Source of the DNA: Kiritimatiellia bacterium
GTDB taxonomy: Bacteria; Verrucomicrobiota; Kiritimatiellia; UBA8416; JADHWI01
Assembly (NCBI GenBank): GCA_030744755.1
Contig: JASLPY010000007.1
Span: 54,733-118,732, forward strand
Direction of reading: 5' to 3'
Length of the DNA stretch: 64,000 bases
Shown here piece after piece: positions 15,475 to 24,122 of the stretch (positions within the stretch are counted from its first letter, which is position 1; every line of letters begins with the position of its first letter). Position numbers and translations under genes: made by a program. The notes beneath the pieces are model-generated. The model was not told where the DNA came from, made no database searches, and saw only the letters and a list, made by a program, of their open reading frames with translations.

Positions 15475-15789
15475 ATGGCTCAGGATGCGACTTTACATGT
15501 TAAGTTGGACAGCAAGACGGACAAGAGTCTTAAAAAGCTGGCGTATGAGAAGGGCAAGAGCAAAGGGCAGTTGGTCCGCGAAGCTATTACGGCCTGCTAC
15601 CAGGCATCGCTTGAAGAACTTCCAATCAAGCAGAGCCAGGCTCTCGCCGCGTACCAGGGCGGGTATATCAGTATTGGCAAGCTTGCGAAGGTGATGGGGA
15701 TGCATGTTCTTGAAGTCAGGACGTGGCTGGATGAACATGGGATCGCTCAACAGACCGCGTTTGGCAGCGAGGACGTAGGTAATGCCTGA
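15475..15789 (+). CDS. Antitoxin: ribbon-helix-helix plus UPF0175-like domain
   Basis: The protein has 104 residues. The N-terminal part ATLHVKLDSKTDKSLKKLAY plus KGKSKGQLVREAITACY fits a ribbon-helix-helix DNA-binding domain. The C-terminal part has QALAAYQGGYISIGKLAKVM and VRTWLDEHGI, the hallmark of the UPF0175 antitoxin domain with its small helix-turn-helix. It overlaps the start of the PIN gene by eight bases, so the two are co-translated. It presumably represses the operon and inhibits the toxin. Confidence 0.8.
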   Translation: MAQDATLHVKLDSKTDKSLKKLAYEKGKSKGQLVREAITACYQASLEELPIKQSQALAAYQGGYISIGKLAKVMGMHVLEVRTWLDEHGIAQQTAFGSEDVGNA

Positions 15790-16294
15790 CCGTAAGAGTG
15801 ATTACGTCTTTGACACGGTTTCTCTCAGTAACTTCGCCATGGCGGGGCGACTCGACTTGCTGGTGTCACGCTATGGGAAGCTCCTAAAGATTACCCGCGA
15901 GGTTTTGGACGAGATAACAGATGGGGTGGTTGCCGGCTATCCACAGCTTCATGAGGTCGAAGAGCTTGTTTCCTCCAATAAGTTCGGAGTGGCAAAACAG
16001 CGCTCTTCCGGCGCTGAGCGTGATACCTATCGCGAACTGCTGCGAATTCTGGGTTCGGGCGAAGCATCCTGTATAGCCTATGCGAAGAGCTGTGGTGCTA
16101 TTGTGGTGACAGATGACAGGACCGCGCGGGAATGTTGTATCGAGAGAAATGTAAAATGCACTGGAACGATCGGAATCCTCAAAGCCTGCTGTCTGTCGGG
16201 TGGGTTATCCTTGGATGATGCCGATAAAGCTCTCGCTTTCATGATCAACGTAGGCTATTACGCCCCTGTTCAGCGCATCAGCGACTTAATGTAG
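15782..16294 (+). CDS. PIN-like toxin (DUF3368 type)
   Basis: The protein has 170 residues. DYVFDTVSLSNFAMAGRLDL supplies the first acidic residue. REVLDEI holds the conserved Glu-containing helix, GSGEASCIAYA the second acidic helix, and IVVTDDRTARECCI the C-terminal Asp pair. The order matches DUF3368 PIN-fold proteins regularly paired with UPF0175 antitoxins. It is predicted to be a cytoplasmic ribonuclease; target unknown. The unusual number of Cys residues near the C-terminus (ECCIERNVKC, KACCL) is noted without a known role. Confidence 0.8.
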   Translation: MPDRKSDYVFDTVSLSNFAMAGRLDLLVSRYGKLLKITREVLDEITDGVVAGYPQLHEVEELVSSNKFGVAKQRSSGAERDTYRELLRILGSGEASCIAYAKSCGAIVVTDDRTARECCIERNVKCTGTIGILKACCLSGGLSLDDADKALAFMINVGYYAPVQRISDLM

Positions 16295-16324
16295 CTCATG
16301 GGAAACACAGTCAGCATGAAAGAA

Positions 16325-16460
16325 GCCACTTCCACACTCGTTCCCCTTCCCGAACCGCCAACCCGACTGGACTGGACATCGCGACCCCGTCGCGACCAGC
16401 CGCCTTCGAGTGACGATGACGGAGGCCCCAAAGGGGCGCGCTGGTTTGGGAAGTGGAGGC
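16325..16460. other. GC-rich structured intergenic segment
   Basis: Between the PIN gene and the next sulfatase are nested hairpins: CGCGAC-CCC-GTCGCG at 16380-16394, GGCCCC-AAA-GGGGC near 16426, and outer arms CTTCCCGAACC / GGTTTGGGAAG around them. It may end the toxin-antitoxin transcript or be another repeat unit. The frame across it shows no protein-like composition. Confidence 0.4.
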
Positions 16461-16550
16461 CTACAAGGCGCCGAAACCCGAATGACCCCGAAGCAAGAAT
16501 GGAATCGTCAACCGGTCTTTAATTCAATTGCTATCTGCGGAGCCGAATGA

Positions 16551-18002
16551 ATGATGAATAAGCACAACACACTGCATCTTGCGGCGGCAATCATTATCTT
16601 GTTGCTTTCAATAAGGAGCCTGACTGCCGAAGAAGAGAGTCGCCCCAACATCCTGTGGATCATTGCTGAGGATATGTCTCCTGATCTCGGTTGCTACGGC
16701 AACAAGGTCGTGACAACCCCGAATATTGACCAGTTGGCTGCTGGAGGGATGAAGTTTAACAGTGTCTTTACCACTGCCCCGGCATGCTCTCCCTGCAGGA
16801 CTGCACTTGCCACAGGAGTCTACCAGACGACACTCGGTGCCCACCACATGCGCTACAGCGATGAGCTTAAGCCGGCCCTTCCCAAGCCAATCAAGGTTCT
16901 ACCTGAACTGATGCGTGAGAATGGCTACTTCACGGGGAATATCAAGGAGATCTGTGGAACGGGAACGGCAAAGGATGACTGGCAGTTCAAAGTATCAGGA
17001 CGATCCTGGAACACCCACTCCTGGGGCGACTTGGTGAAACATCAGCCTTTCTACGCTCAAATCAACTCGAAGCAATCGCATCGAGGGTTCTCTTCCCCCG
17101 GGAGTATCTCGAAAGAGGAAATTGAAATCCCTCCTTATTACCCTGATCATCCGGTTGCCAGGAATGACTGGGCCGGCTATTTCGCGAGCGTGAACAAGTT
17201 CGATCAGCAGGTCGGTGCAATTCTGAAACGGCTTGAAACTGACCAGCTTGACAAGAACACGATTGTCTTTGTCTTTTCGGACCACGGAAGACCGATGATT
17301 CGCGGAAAAAACTGGCTGTACGACAGTGGAACGCGGATTCCGCTCATCATCTACTATCCGCAGGACGTGGAGAAACCTGACGGGTATCAAGCGGGGAAGG
17401 AGCATTCAGAACTGCTCAGTGCCATCGACCTGGTGGCCGAAACCGTTCTCATGGCCGGCGGCACGATTCCCGCCTGGATGCAGGGCAGGAGCTTCCTCCG
17501 AAAGGATTCCAGGCCGCGACACTATATCCATACCGCTGCAGATCGCATCGGGAATATTGACAGCTGCAGCCGGGCCGTCAGAAGCGACAAGTTCAAGTAC
17601 ATCCGGAACTTCAAGACGCCCGGCTCTATCAATGAATGCACGACGGCGTATCGACGGGCAAAGCATCCGATCTACCATTTGTTGAGCATCATGGGAGATA
17701 AGAATATGCTGACGCCTGTTCAGGCTCAACTTCTGAAGCCTCTGGCGGCAGAGGAATTGTACGACCTTCAAAATGACCCATACGAGACGGTTAACCTCAT
17801 TGGTAACGAGGGTTTCGATGCGGTTCACAAAGAACTCAAGGAGCAAATGACGGGATGGATTGAATCCAGCAAGGACAAAGGCGTCGAAAAAGACAGCGAT
17901 GCCATTGTTAAGCATTTCAGGGAATACGGCATCTCAACTATGAAAAAGAAAGCGGGAAGCATCCAGAAAATGCGGTCGTCAGTCGAAAAGCACTTTGAGT
18001 AA
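16551..18002 (+). CDS. Exported sulfatase, N-sulfoglucosamine sulfohydrolase-like
   Basis: The protein has 483 residues. The signal peptide covers about the first 25 (NTLHLAAAIIILLLSIRSLT AE). Key blocks are RPNILWIIAEDMSPDLGCYG, the formylglycine motif with Cys79 in ACSPCRTALATG, then TTLGAHHMR, VFVFSDHGRPMIRGKNWLYD and SGTRIPLIIYYP. Together these resemble the heparan-N-sulfatase-like branch of S1. The motif reads CSPCR where relatives have CSPSR; the general C-x-P-x-R pattern is kept. It lies 19 bases before the beta-helix gene. The substrate is not determined by sequence. Confidence 0.88.
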   Translation: MMNKHNTLHLAAAIIILLLSIRSLTAEEESRPNILWIIAEDMSPDLGCYGNKVVTTPNIDQLAAGGMKFNSVFTTAPACSPCRTALATGVYQTTLGAHHMRYSDELKPALPKPIKVLPELMRENGYFTGNIKEICGTGTAKDDWQFKVSGRSWNTHSWGDLVKHQPFYAQINSKQSHRGFSSPGSISKEEIEIPPYYPDHPVARNDWAGYFASVNKFDQQVGAILKRLETDQLDKNTIVFVFSDHGRPMIRGKNWLYDSGTRIPLIIYYPQDVEKPDGYQAGKEHSELLSAIDLVAETVLMAGGTIPAWMQGRSFLRKDSRPRHYIHTAADRIGNIDSCSRAVRSDKFKYIRNFKTPGSINECTTAYRRAKHPIYHLLSIMGDKNMLTPVQAQLLKPLAAEELYDLQNDPYETVNLIGNEGFDAVHKELKEQMTGWIESSKDKGVEKDSDAIVKHFREYGISTMKKKAGSIQKMRSSVEKHFE

Positions 18003-18020
18003 AATGAGAACGAGTAGGAT

Positions 18021-19472
18021 ATGAAGAATCACCCATGCATCCCCTTTTTGGTTTCTATCATTACTTTCTGCTCTCCCGGCATGTCGTCTCTGGCCGTAGA
18101 CTATCGTATTGATTCTCAGAAGCAATTTGACCAGGTGCAATCAATCGTCTTGCAGCCGGGAGATACGATCCTGTTCAAACGGGGAGAAGAATTCACCGGA
18201 ATGTTCAGTCCACAGGGGAATGGAATAGACGGAAAACCGATACGTATTGGCGCCTATGGGAAAGGATCCCGGCCGCTTATCAATGCAAACGGCTTGCACC
18301 CGGCAGGACTTCTCCTGAAGGATCCCTCTTTCTGGGAAGTAGACGGTCTCGAGCTCACGAATACAGACGGGACAGATGCAGATCAAGGGGATCTGTTTGG
18401 CATTTACGTACTGGCCGACAAATCGGAACGTGTATTTAGACGCGTATATATCAATGACTGCTTCATTCACGATGTTAACGGAAAAGTGGCCGGAAAGCGG
18501 CGCGGCGGGATACACGTTCACATCAAGGACCTCGAAAACGCAAGGTTCCATGACCTCCGCATCACCAACAATCGGATTACTCATATTGGAGGAGTCGGTA
18601 TTGGGAATGACTCCTCCTGCGGCAAGGTTATCATCAACAAAGGCGGAGAAGTTCAGACCCGCAATCTGTGGACAAAGGTGTATGTAGCGGACAACTTCAT
18701 TGATCATACGGGAAGAAACTGCATCATCGCGAGAGCGAGCAAAGATGCGGTTTATGAGCGCAACACCCTGGCCAACAGCAGCCGGTACAGTACCGGGCAT
18801 AGCATTTTCAATTTCAATACCGATGGCATAAAGATCCAGTACAACGAAGCGTATGGGAATGTTGGGACAGGCGGCAAAGATCGTGGCGGGTTCGACGCCG
18901 ATTACAACAGCGTGAACACCTACATCCAGTACAACTATAGCCACGACAACCTTTGGTTTTGTGGGATTATGAAAAGGCCGAACCACAATGTCATCATCCG
19001 GCACAATGTGAGTCAGAACGACAGAGAAGGTATCTACTTCTATGGCTTCGAGGGTGAGAAGAAGGCCAAGAGCATTCACATCTACAACAATACACACTAT
19101 GTGCGCGCTGGTTTGAACGTCAGAGTGTTTGCCGAGGATCGAACACCCATTAACTCCACCTTTGAAAACAACATATTCTACTTTGAGGGAAAAGGAAGCT
19201 GGGGGGGAAATGCCAAAGGGATCAATACAACCTTCAGGAATAATGTCTACTTCAACATAACCCCTCACGAATCAGACACACAGGCTCAAACCGAAGAGCC
19301 CAGGTTCATGCGTCCGGGCAAAGCAGGAGAGGCTATAGACCTTAAGACGATGAAAGAGCTTGAGGGGTATCGTCTGATGCCAGGGTCTCCTTACTTGAAG
19401 GGCCCTGAAACAATTAAAGAATCTGGTGGGCAGAACATTCTCATACACCAAGAGTATGGATGGATAAAGTGA
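18021..19472 (+). CDS. Exported right-handed beta-helix protein, pectate-lyase-like fold
   Basis: The protein has 483 residues with a signal peptide ending near SSLA (residue 25). Short repeated coils occur throughout: LINANGLHPAGLLLKDPSFW, VDGLELTNTDGT, ITNNRITHIGGVGIGND, VADNFIDHTGRNCIIARASK, YNYSHDNLWFCG, RHNVSQNDREGIYFY, and FENNIFYFEGKG. This is the PbH1-repeat, parallel beta-helix architecture of polysaccharide lyases and GH28-like enzymes. The N-terminal QPGDTILFKRGEEFTGMF is the usual cap. No catalytic triad could be assigned. Its place between a sulfatase and GH128 suggests a glycan-cleaving or glycan-binding role. Confidence 0.75.
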   Translation: MKNHPCIPFLVSIITFCSPGMSSLAVDYRIDSQKQFDQVQSIVLQPGDTILFKRGEEFTGMFSPQGNGIDGKPIRIGAYGKGSRPLINANGLHPAGLLLKDPSFWEVDGLELTNTDGTDADQGDLFGIYVLADKSERVFRRVYINDCFIHDVNGKVAGKRRGGIHVHIKDLENARFHDLRITNNRITHIGGVGIGNDSSCGKVIINKGGEVQTRNLWTKVYVADNFIDHTGRNCIIARASKDAVYERNTLANSSRYSTGHSIFNFNTDGIKIQYNEAYGNVGTGGKDRGGFDADYNSVNTYIQYNYSHDNLWFCGIMKRPNHNVIIRHNVSQNDREGIYFYGFEGEKKAKSIHIYNNTHYVRAGLNVRVFAEDRTPINSTFENNIFYFEGKGSWGGNAKGINTTFRNNVYFNITPHESDTQAQTEEPRFMRPGKAGEAIDLKTMKELEGYRLMPGSPYLKGPETIKESGGQNILIHQEYGWIK

Positions 19473-19737
19473 ATGCTGATTCCACGCTCACAAAGCGTTC
19501 TGAATAATGCGCGTTACAACGCGCAGAAACCCCAATAACCATGACAGGATCTGGTCGGTTTCCACCGATACTGAGATCATCAGCCGGAAGCGGTGTACCT
19601 ATGGAGCATTGGTCACGACGTTGGAACATCGGGGTAAGCAAACCTGAGAATAGCAATTGAGGGCTGACCCCAATCCGGGACAATGGTAAAAGATATGTGT
19701 TGTATATTGGCTGAAGAGAAATAAAGGGAGGCAATAA
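19473..19737. other. Intergenic region with small palindrome
   Basis: 265 bases between the beta-helix and GH128 genes. GCGCGTT-AC-AACGCGC at 19509-19524 is a perfect 7-bp-arm palindrome and CACAAAGCGTTCTG precedes it, faintly recalling the dispersed repeats. A good ribosome binding site (GGGAGG) precedes the GH128 start. No T-tract terminator is seen. Confidence 0.4.
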
Positions 19738-21477
19738 ATGAGATTACCAGGAGCTGTAAAAGGTATTCTGGCGTTGAGTCTTACGCTATCAGTGGTGCAG
19801 GCCGCTTTGGCTGAACAGGCGTGGCAGGTCACAGGCAAAGCATGGGAGGCGACCGAAGAAAAGAACTGGGACGAAGTGGTAAAGCTGGCGGAAAGATCCG
19901 AACGGGAATGGGGCGCCCAGGCCAAAAAGACAAATGATGGATTGAGTTCCTATCCAAAAGGCGAAGCGGCCAAGCAGTACGCGAACCTCAATGAGCTTGC
20001 CACTATCACGATGCTCAAGGGTGATGCCTTGGTGAAGAAAGGCGATAAGGACGGCGCTCTTGCTGCCTACTACAAGCTGGTATCGGACTACGAGTATGGC
20101 CAGTGCTGGGACAACAAGGGCTGGTGGTGGCAGCCGGCCACGGCCGCAAGGGATAAGATCACACAACTCCAGACGGGGAAAAAGACACCCGAACCGGCTG
20201 GCGGTGAACAGGCGTGGCAGGTCACAGGCAAAGCATGGAAGGCGATCGGAGAAGAGAACTGGGACGAAGTGGTAAAGCTGGCGGAAAGATCCGAGCGGGA
20301 ATGGGGCGCCCTGGCCAGACATATGAATGATGGATTGAGGTCCTATCCAGAAGGTGACGCGGCCAAGCAGTACGCGAACCTTAACGAGTTAGCTACAATC
20401 ACCATGCTCAAGGGTGACGCGTTACTGAAGAAAGGCGACAATCGAGGCGCCCTTGCTGCATACAGGAAACTTATCTCCGACTATCAGTATGGCCAGTGCT
20501 GGGATCCTGAAGGCTGGTGGTGGGGCCCCGCCAGCGCTGCCAAGGACAAGATTCACCAGCTGGACCCCAGCTCGGAGCAGGAAATAACAATCAAGACCGC
20601 CCCGCTAAAGGCTTCTCTCAAGCTGCCCGGCAAGAAGGGTATATGCCTGACCATGCGGGATCCCGCGAAGGGAGAAAAAGGTACCTGGGAAGAACACCTT
20701 CCCAGGACAAAGGCTGTCAAGCCATACTGGAATTACACGTGGGGCTCACAGCTTGCACCCGTACAGCCGAGTAATGTGGAGTTTGTTCCGATGGCCTGGG
20801 GCGCCTGGTCCAATGAGGGGTTGAAGAAGGACCTTGAGAAATACGTCGTTCCCCAGATCAAAGCGGGTAGAGTAAAGCGCTTCCTGGGGTACAACGAACC
20901 CGATAAACGTGAACAGGCCAACATGTCATTCCAGAACGCGCTCAAGTACTGGCCGATACTTGAGAAGCTGGGTGTGCCATTGTGCAGTCCCGCCTGCGCC
21001 AATCCTGAAGGGGTCGACGATGACACGGTACAGGGCGTTACAGGTACGTGGATGAGAGATTTCATGCGCGAAGCGGACAAGCGCGGCTACAGGGTAGACT
21101 ACACCGGGGTTCACTGGTATGGCGGAACAGGTGCGACCTCTTTCAAGGAGAAGCTGGTGCGGATTTACAACAAGTACGGTAAGCGACCGCTGCTTATAAC
21201 GGAATTCGCCCCGGCTGACTGGGGCGCAAAGACCCTTGCTCAGAACAGCCACTCACCCGAGGCAGTGCTGAACTTCATGAAAGACATTCTGCCGTGGATG
21301 GAAAGGCAGGACTGGATCGCGGGCTATGCCTGGTTTTCGTTCGGGCAGAATGAACCGCAGGGCACCAGCTCGGCGCTGTTTGACCGAAAGGGTAACCTCA
21401 CCGCTTGCGGCAGGTACTATGCGAGTATAACGACAAAGAACCCTGAAGGAGACCAGAGCATTGAACCGGATCGTTAA
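19738..21477 (+). CDS. Exported GH128-family glycosidase with duplicated helical N-terminal domain
   Basis: The protein has 579 residues. The signal peptide ends near residue 25 (AALA). Two tandem copies of a roughly 120-residue domain follow, residues 26-145 and 157-275. Each runs from EQAWQVTGKAW through WDEVVKLAERSEREWGA, QYANLNELATITMLKGDAL and YGQCWD..GWWW, with TPR-like helical spacing. The C-terminal TIM barrel (about 300-570) carries the acid/base Glu387 in FLGYNEPDKREQAN and the nucleophile Glu489 in LLITEFAPADW, plus VHWYGG. This matches GH128 (Asl1-like) endo-beta-1,3-glucanases. The two copies are also similar at DNA level, offset by 393 bases. It probably cleaves a beta-1,3-linked glycan outside the cytoplasm. 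Confidence 0.85.
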   Translation: MRLPGAVKGILALSLTLSVVQAALAEQAWQVTGKAWEATEEKNWDEVVKLAERSEREWGAQAKKTNDGLSSYPKGEAAKQYANLNELATITMLKGDALVKKGDKDGALAAYYKLVSDYEYGQCWDNKGWWWQPATAARDKITQLQTGKKTPEPAGGEQAWQVTGKAWKAIGEENWDEVVKLAERSEREWGALARHMNDGLRSYPEGDAAKQYANLNELATITMLKGDALLKKGDNRGALAAYRKLISDYQYGQCWDPEGWWWGPASAAKDKIHQLDPSSEQEITIKTAPLKASLKLPGKKGICLTMRDPAKGEKGTWEEHLPRTKAVKPYWNYTWGSQLAPVQPSNVEFVPMAWGAWSNEGLKKDLEKYVVPQIKAGRVKRFLGYNEPDKREQANMSFQNALKYWPILEKLGVPLCSPACANPEGVDDDTVQGVTGTWMRDFMREADKRGYRVDYTGVHWYGGTGATSFKEKLVRIYNKYGKRPLLITEFAPADWGAKTLAQNSHSPEAVLNFMKDILPWMERQDWIAGYAWFSFGQNEPQGTSSALFDRKGNLTACGRYYASITTKNPEGDQSIEPDR

Positions 21478-21575
21478 CCTGCATATTGCATGAACAATTG
21501 CCTGCGATGTGAATAAAAGGACGTTAAGAATAGACGTAGACGGCTCGGTTGTCTGCATTGAGGAAAGCGATTGAA

Positions 21576-22859
21576 ATGAAAAGTATACTTACGACGAAAT
21601 GCCTGCAGAAGAAACTGTTTACCATGGTGTCTCTTTCCGCATCTTTACTTGTTGCCCTTTCCTGCCATGGGGCAGAGGATGAGGCGACTGGACCGAGCAT
21701 CAAGGCCGCGTTTGCCTCCGTTCAGAGGAACGGCAAGCCTTACAAGACCTTCTACAACAACTACATCGCTCCCCACGCGATTTTGGCGAAGGACATCGTT
21801 TTCACTGCCCACCAGGATGGCCAGGGGCGTCCGATTATTGACGCGTATGATACCAGGAAGAAGGCCTGGCTCGGACCGGTGAGGGCCTCGAACAGCGGAC
21901 TGGGCGGTGATACGCACGGAAACCCATCCATCACCATCGATGCAAAGGGACATTTGCACGTCTTCTTCGGTTGCCACGGAAGGGCAATGAAACATGTCCG
22001 CTCAGCGACTCCATACGACATCAGCAAATGGGAAGAGATGACCTGTCCTACTGAGCGCGCCACGTATCCGCAATCGATGCGCATGGCTGACGGCAGCATC
22101 TACCTTTTCTATCGTGCCGGTGGACACCTGGCTCCCTGGTCGATGCGAACCAGCAAAGACGACGGACAGTCCTGGAGCAAGCAGCAACCTATCATTGAGA
22201 TGCGGCGCGATTTCCCGGATAAGAAAGCATGCTCTTACAACGCTTTTGTTCCCGGGGCCGATTACAGGACCGTCCACTGTTTCTGGGTCTATAAAGACGA
22301 CAACCCTCGCGGCAACAAACGTAAATACCAGGGAATGCACGAAGCCGTCTACCGCTACAACATGTACTACGCCAAGCGCAGTGTCGAGGGACAGTGGGTT
22401 GCTGCCGACGGGACGGCGATGTCCGATCTGCCGGTGAACAAGACCTTTTGCGACAGGCACGCCATGTTCGTTGACAGCGGCGAGGAGTTTACCGCGCCCA
22501 CGCGAATAGTAATAGGCGAGGACGACACTCCCTATATCCGCGTCCGCCTGGGCGTGACCGACTGGAAACGCGGCAAGATCTTTGTGCCTTATCACTACAA
22601 GTTCGCCTCCCCGGTGGAGCGAAAATGGCAGGTACACGACGAGATGCTGAATCAGTGGCCAGACCTGGTGAAGCGCCTGCTATTGAGCGCGGGTCCGGCG
22701 GCTTTCGGGGGCATGCAGCCGAACAAGTGGTTCATCCACTACAAGGAAGGTCCGCCGGAGGACGCAAAGGCGACATACGTCTGGCTCGGGCACCTCGATA
22801 GGGGCTACGCGATTCGCCAGGATGGTTCTGCCAGGTCGCCAGAGAATATTCCTAATTGA
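21576..22859 (+). CDS. Exported BNR_4 protein, polysaccharide-lyase-like (PL24/PL25 type fold)
   Basis: The protein has 427 residues from ATG 21576, chosen for GAGGAAAG at 21560-21567. The signal peptide ends near SCHGA. The body is a seven-bladed-propeller type: NNYIAPHAILAKDIVFTAHQ, DTHGNPSITIDAKGHLHVFF, GCHGRAMKHVRS, YPQSMRMADGSIYLFYRAGG and RTSKDDGQSWS. These features match the BNR_4 family, which includes ulvan lyases of PL24 and PL25, where conserved His residues act in catalysis; several His (HGN, HVFFGCHGR) are present here. Activity on a sulfated uronic-acid polysaccharide is plausible given five nearby sulfatases but is not shown by sequence alone. Confidence 0.7.
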   Translation: MKSILTTKCLQKKLFTMVSLSASLLVALSCHGAEDEATGPSIKAAFASVQRNGKPYKTFYNNYIAPHAILAKDIVFTAHQDGQGRPIIDAYDTRKKAWLGPVRASNSGLGGDTHGNPSITIDAKGHLHVFFGCHGRAMKHVRSATPYDISKWEEMTCPTERATYPQSMRMADGSIYLFYRAGGHLAPWSMRTSKDDGQSWSKQQPIIEMRRDFPDKKACSYNAFVPGADYRTVHCFWVYKDDNPRGNKRKYQGMHEAVYRYNMYYAKRSVEGQWVAADGTAMSDLPVNKTFCDRHAMFVDSGEEFTAPTRIVIGEDDTPYIRVRLGVTDWKRGKIFVPYHYKFASPVERKWQVHDEMLNQWPDLVKRLLLSAGPAAFGGMQPNKWFIHYKEGPPEDAKATYVWLGHLDRGYAIRQDGSARSPENIPN

Positions 22860-22873
22860 CCAGACAGGACCAT

Positions 22874-23302
22874 ATGCAATTGGTTTTAAGGATAGTTTTT
22901 CTAGCCATACTAGCTGGAACGAGCTCGCTTGAGGAGGCAGAGCGCCATTTCTTCTTCGATGCTCTCCGAGAGATCGAAGGCGCTGATGCCGGTTGGTTCC
23001 GCGTCTTCAAAGGCGGGATTGGTCAGCTGGAAAGCGTTCGCTTTGTCCTGGACGGATCACCCAGGAATGATCACTACCCGTATGACCCCAACGGCAAAAA
23101 AGGTTGGACCGAGGGGTGGATCCAGCATAACGTCGCGTATAACATCAGCTTGGCCTACATGGCGTACCAGGATACCGAGATCCAGGTCAACGACGGTAAG
23201 GTGCGAATGAAAGTTCTGATGAATCTCGATTACGGTTCAAGAGAGAGCATCCGGATGTGTATCGGCCGGGACGCCAACCGCGCCGGGAAGGATGACTCAT
23301 GA
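22874..23302 (+). CDS. Small protein of unknown function, possibly exported
   Basis: The protein has 142 residues from ATG 22874 with AGGA just ahead; a TTG start at 22856 overlapping the previous stop is also possible. MQLVLRIVFLAILAGTSSLE could be a short signal peptide, though the cleavage region is weak. The body contains AERHFFFDALREIEGADAGW, FRVFKGGIGQLESVRFVLDG and WIQHNVAYNISLAYMAYQDT. No family was recognised. The stop overlaps the next start by ATGA, so it is translationally coupled to a sugar-nucleotidyltransferase-like gene. It might be a shortened version of a longer protein. Confidence 0.5.
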   Translation: MQLVLRIVFLAILAGTSSLEEAERHFFFDALREIEGADAGWFRVFKGGIGQLESVRFVLDGSPRNDHYPYDPNGKKGWTEGWIQHNVAYNISLAYMAYQDTEIQVNDGKVRMKVLMNLDYGSRESIRMCIGRDANRAGKDDS

Positions 23303-24009
23303 GAAACGTTCACGCTCTAATTCTGTGCGCGGGCGAAGGGGAGGGGTGGAACAACTACCTGGGCATTCCCAAGCAGTTGATCGAGATCAACGGGGAGACG
23401 CTCCTGGCTCGAACGGCGCGGCTCCTGAAGGAATGCGGCGTCGGGCGCGTTACGATCGTGACCGCGGACGAGCGTCTTGCCATTAAGGGCTGTGCTGTGT
23501 TCGAGCCGATCGAAAGGCGATGGGTCGCCGAAACGCTGCTTTCCACGCGACCCCTCTGGGACGATTGCACCGTGGCTTTTCTCGGCGATGTCTGTTACTC
23601 CCCGCAGGCCATATCTCAGGCGCTCGCGGCGCCGGAGAACGTCAGGGTTCACGGAAAGCTCGGCCGACACCCTGAATCGAGTAGCGGCTGGGGGGAAATC
23701 TTCGTTGTGTCCTTCAGGAAGCGCGCGGCGGAGAGAATCGTCGACGCGGCGCGAGCGGCTATCCGCCATGCCGAGAAGGGCGGACGGGGTAAGCTCTGTC
23801 AGCTTTACCGCGCCTTGAACGGCATTCCGCTGGACGAACACCGCGTCGAGGGCGAGATATTCCACCGGATAGATGACTACACGGACGACTTCGACACGCC
23901 ACGCGACTATGAGCGAACCATTCGCGTCTATGAAGAGGTGTTGAAACCGCCGGTCTGGAAGCGCTGGGCCTCCGCCATCAACGCCCGCTTCGCGCCGTGT
24001 CGGGATTGA
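23299..24009 (+). CDS. MobA/GlmU-like nucleotidyltransferase
   Basis: The protein has 236 residues. The N-terminal NTP-binding signature is HALILCAGEGEGWNNYLGIP followed by KQLIEINGETLLARTARLL. This is the G-x-G...PKQL..I.G..LL pattern of the NTP_transferase superfamily, with EGEGWNN replacing the usual basic loop. A metal-binding acidic residue is likely in CTVAFLGDVCYS. The later DDYTDDFDTPRDYERTIRVYE is also family-like. Such enzymes activate sugar phosphates or molybdopterin with CTP or GTP. The substrate here is unknown. It has no signal peptide, so it is cytoplasmic among exported neighbours. Its start overlaps the upstream small gene by four bases. Confidence 0.7.
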   Translation: MRNVHALILCAGEGEGWNNYLGIPKQLIEINGETLLARTARLLKECGVGRVTIVTADERLAIKGCAVFEPIERRWVAETLLSTRPLWDDCTVAFLGDVCYSPQAISQALAAPENVRVHGKLGRHPESSSGWGEIFVVSFRKRAAERIVDAARAAIRHAEKGGRGKLCQLYRALNGIPLDEHRVEGEIFHRIDDYTDDFDTPRDYERTIRVYEEVLKPPVWKRWASAINARFAPCRD

Positions 24010-24122
24010 TCTTCCGAGGTCGACGGTCCGCGTCGGCAGGTGTTGACATTCAGTCGCTAGCAAAGCGTTACGCCCTCTGAGAGACCCTCAGGCGCAGGTT
24101 TTGCATCAAGCGGCAGATGTTT

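Noticed and set aside
18141..19268. Minus-strand open frame of 375 codons
   Set aside because: Antisense to the beta-helix gene, which has a signal peptide, ribosome binding site and repeat structure.
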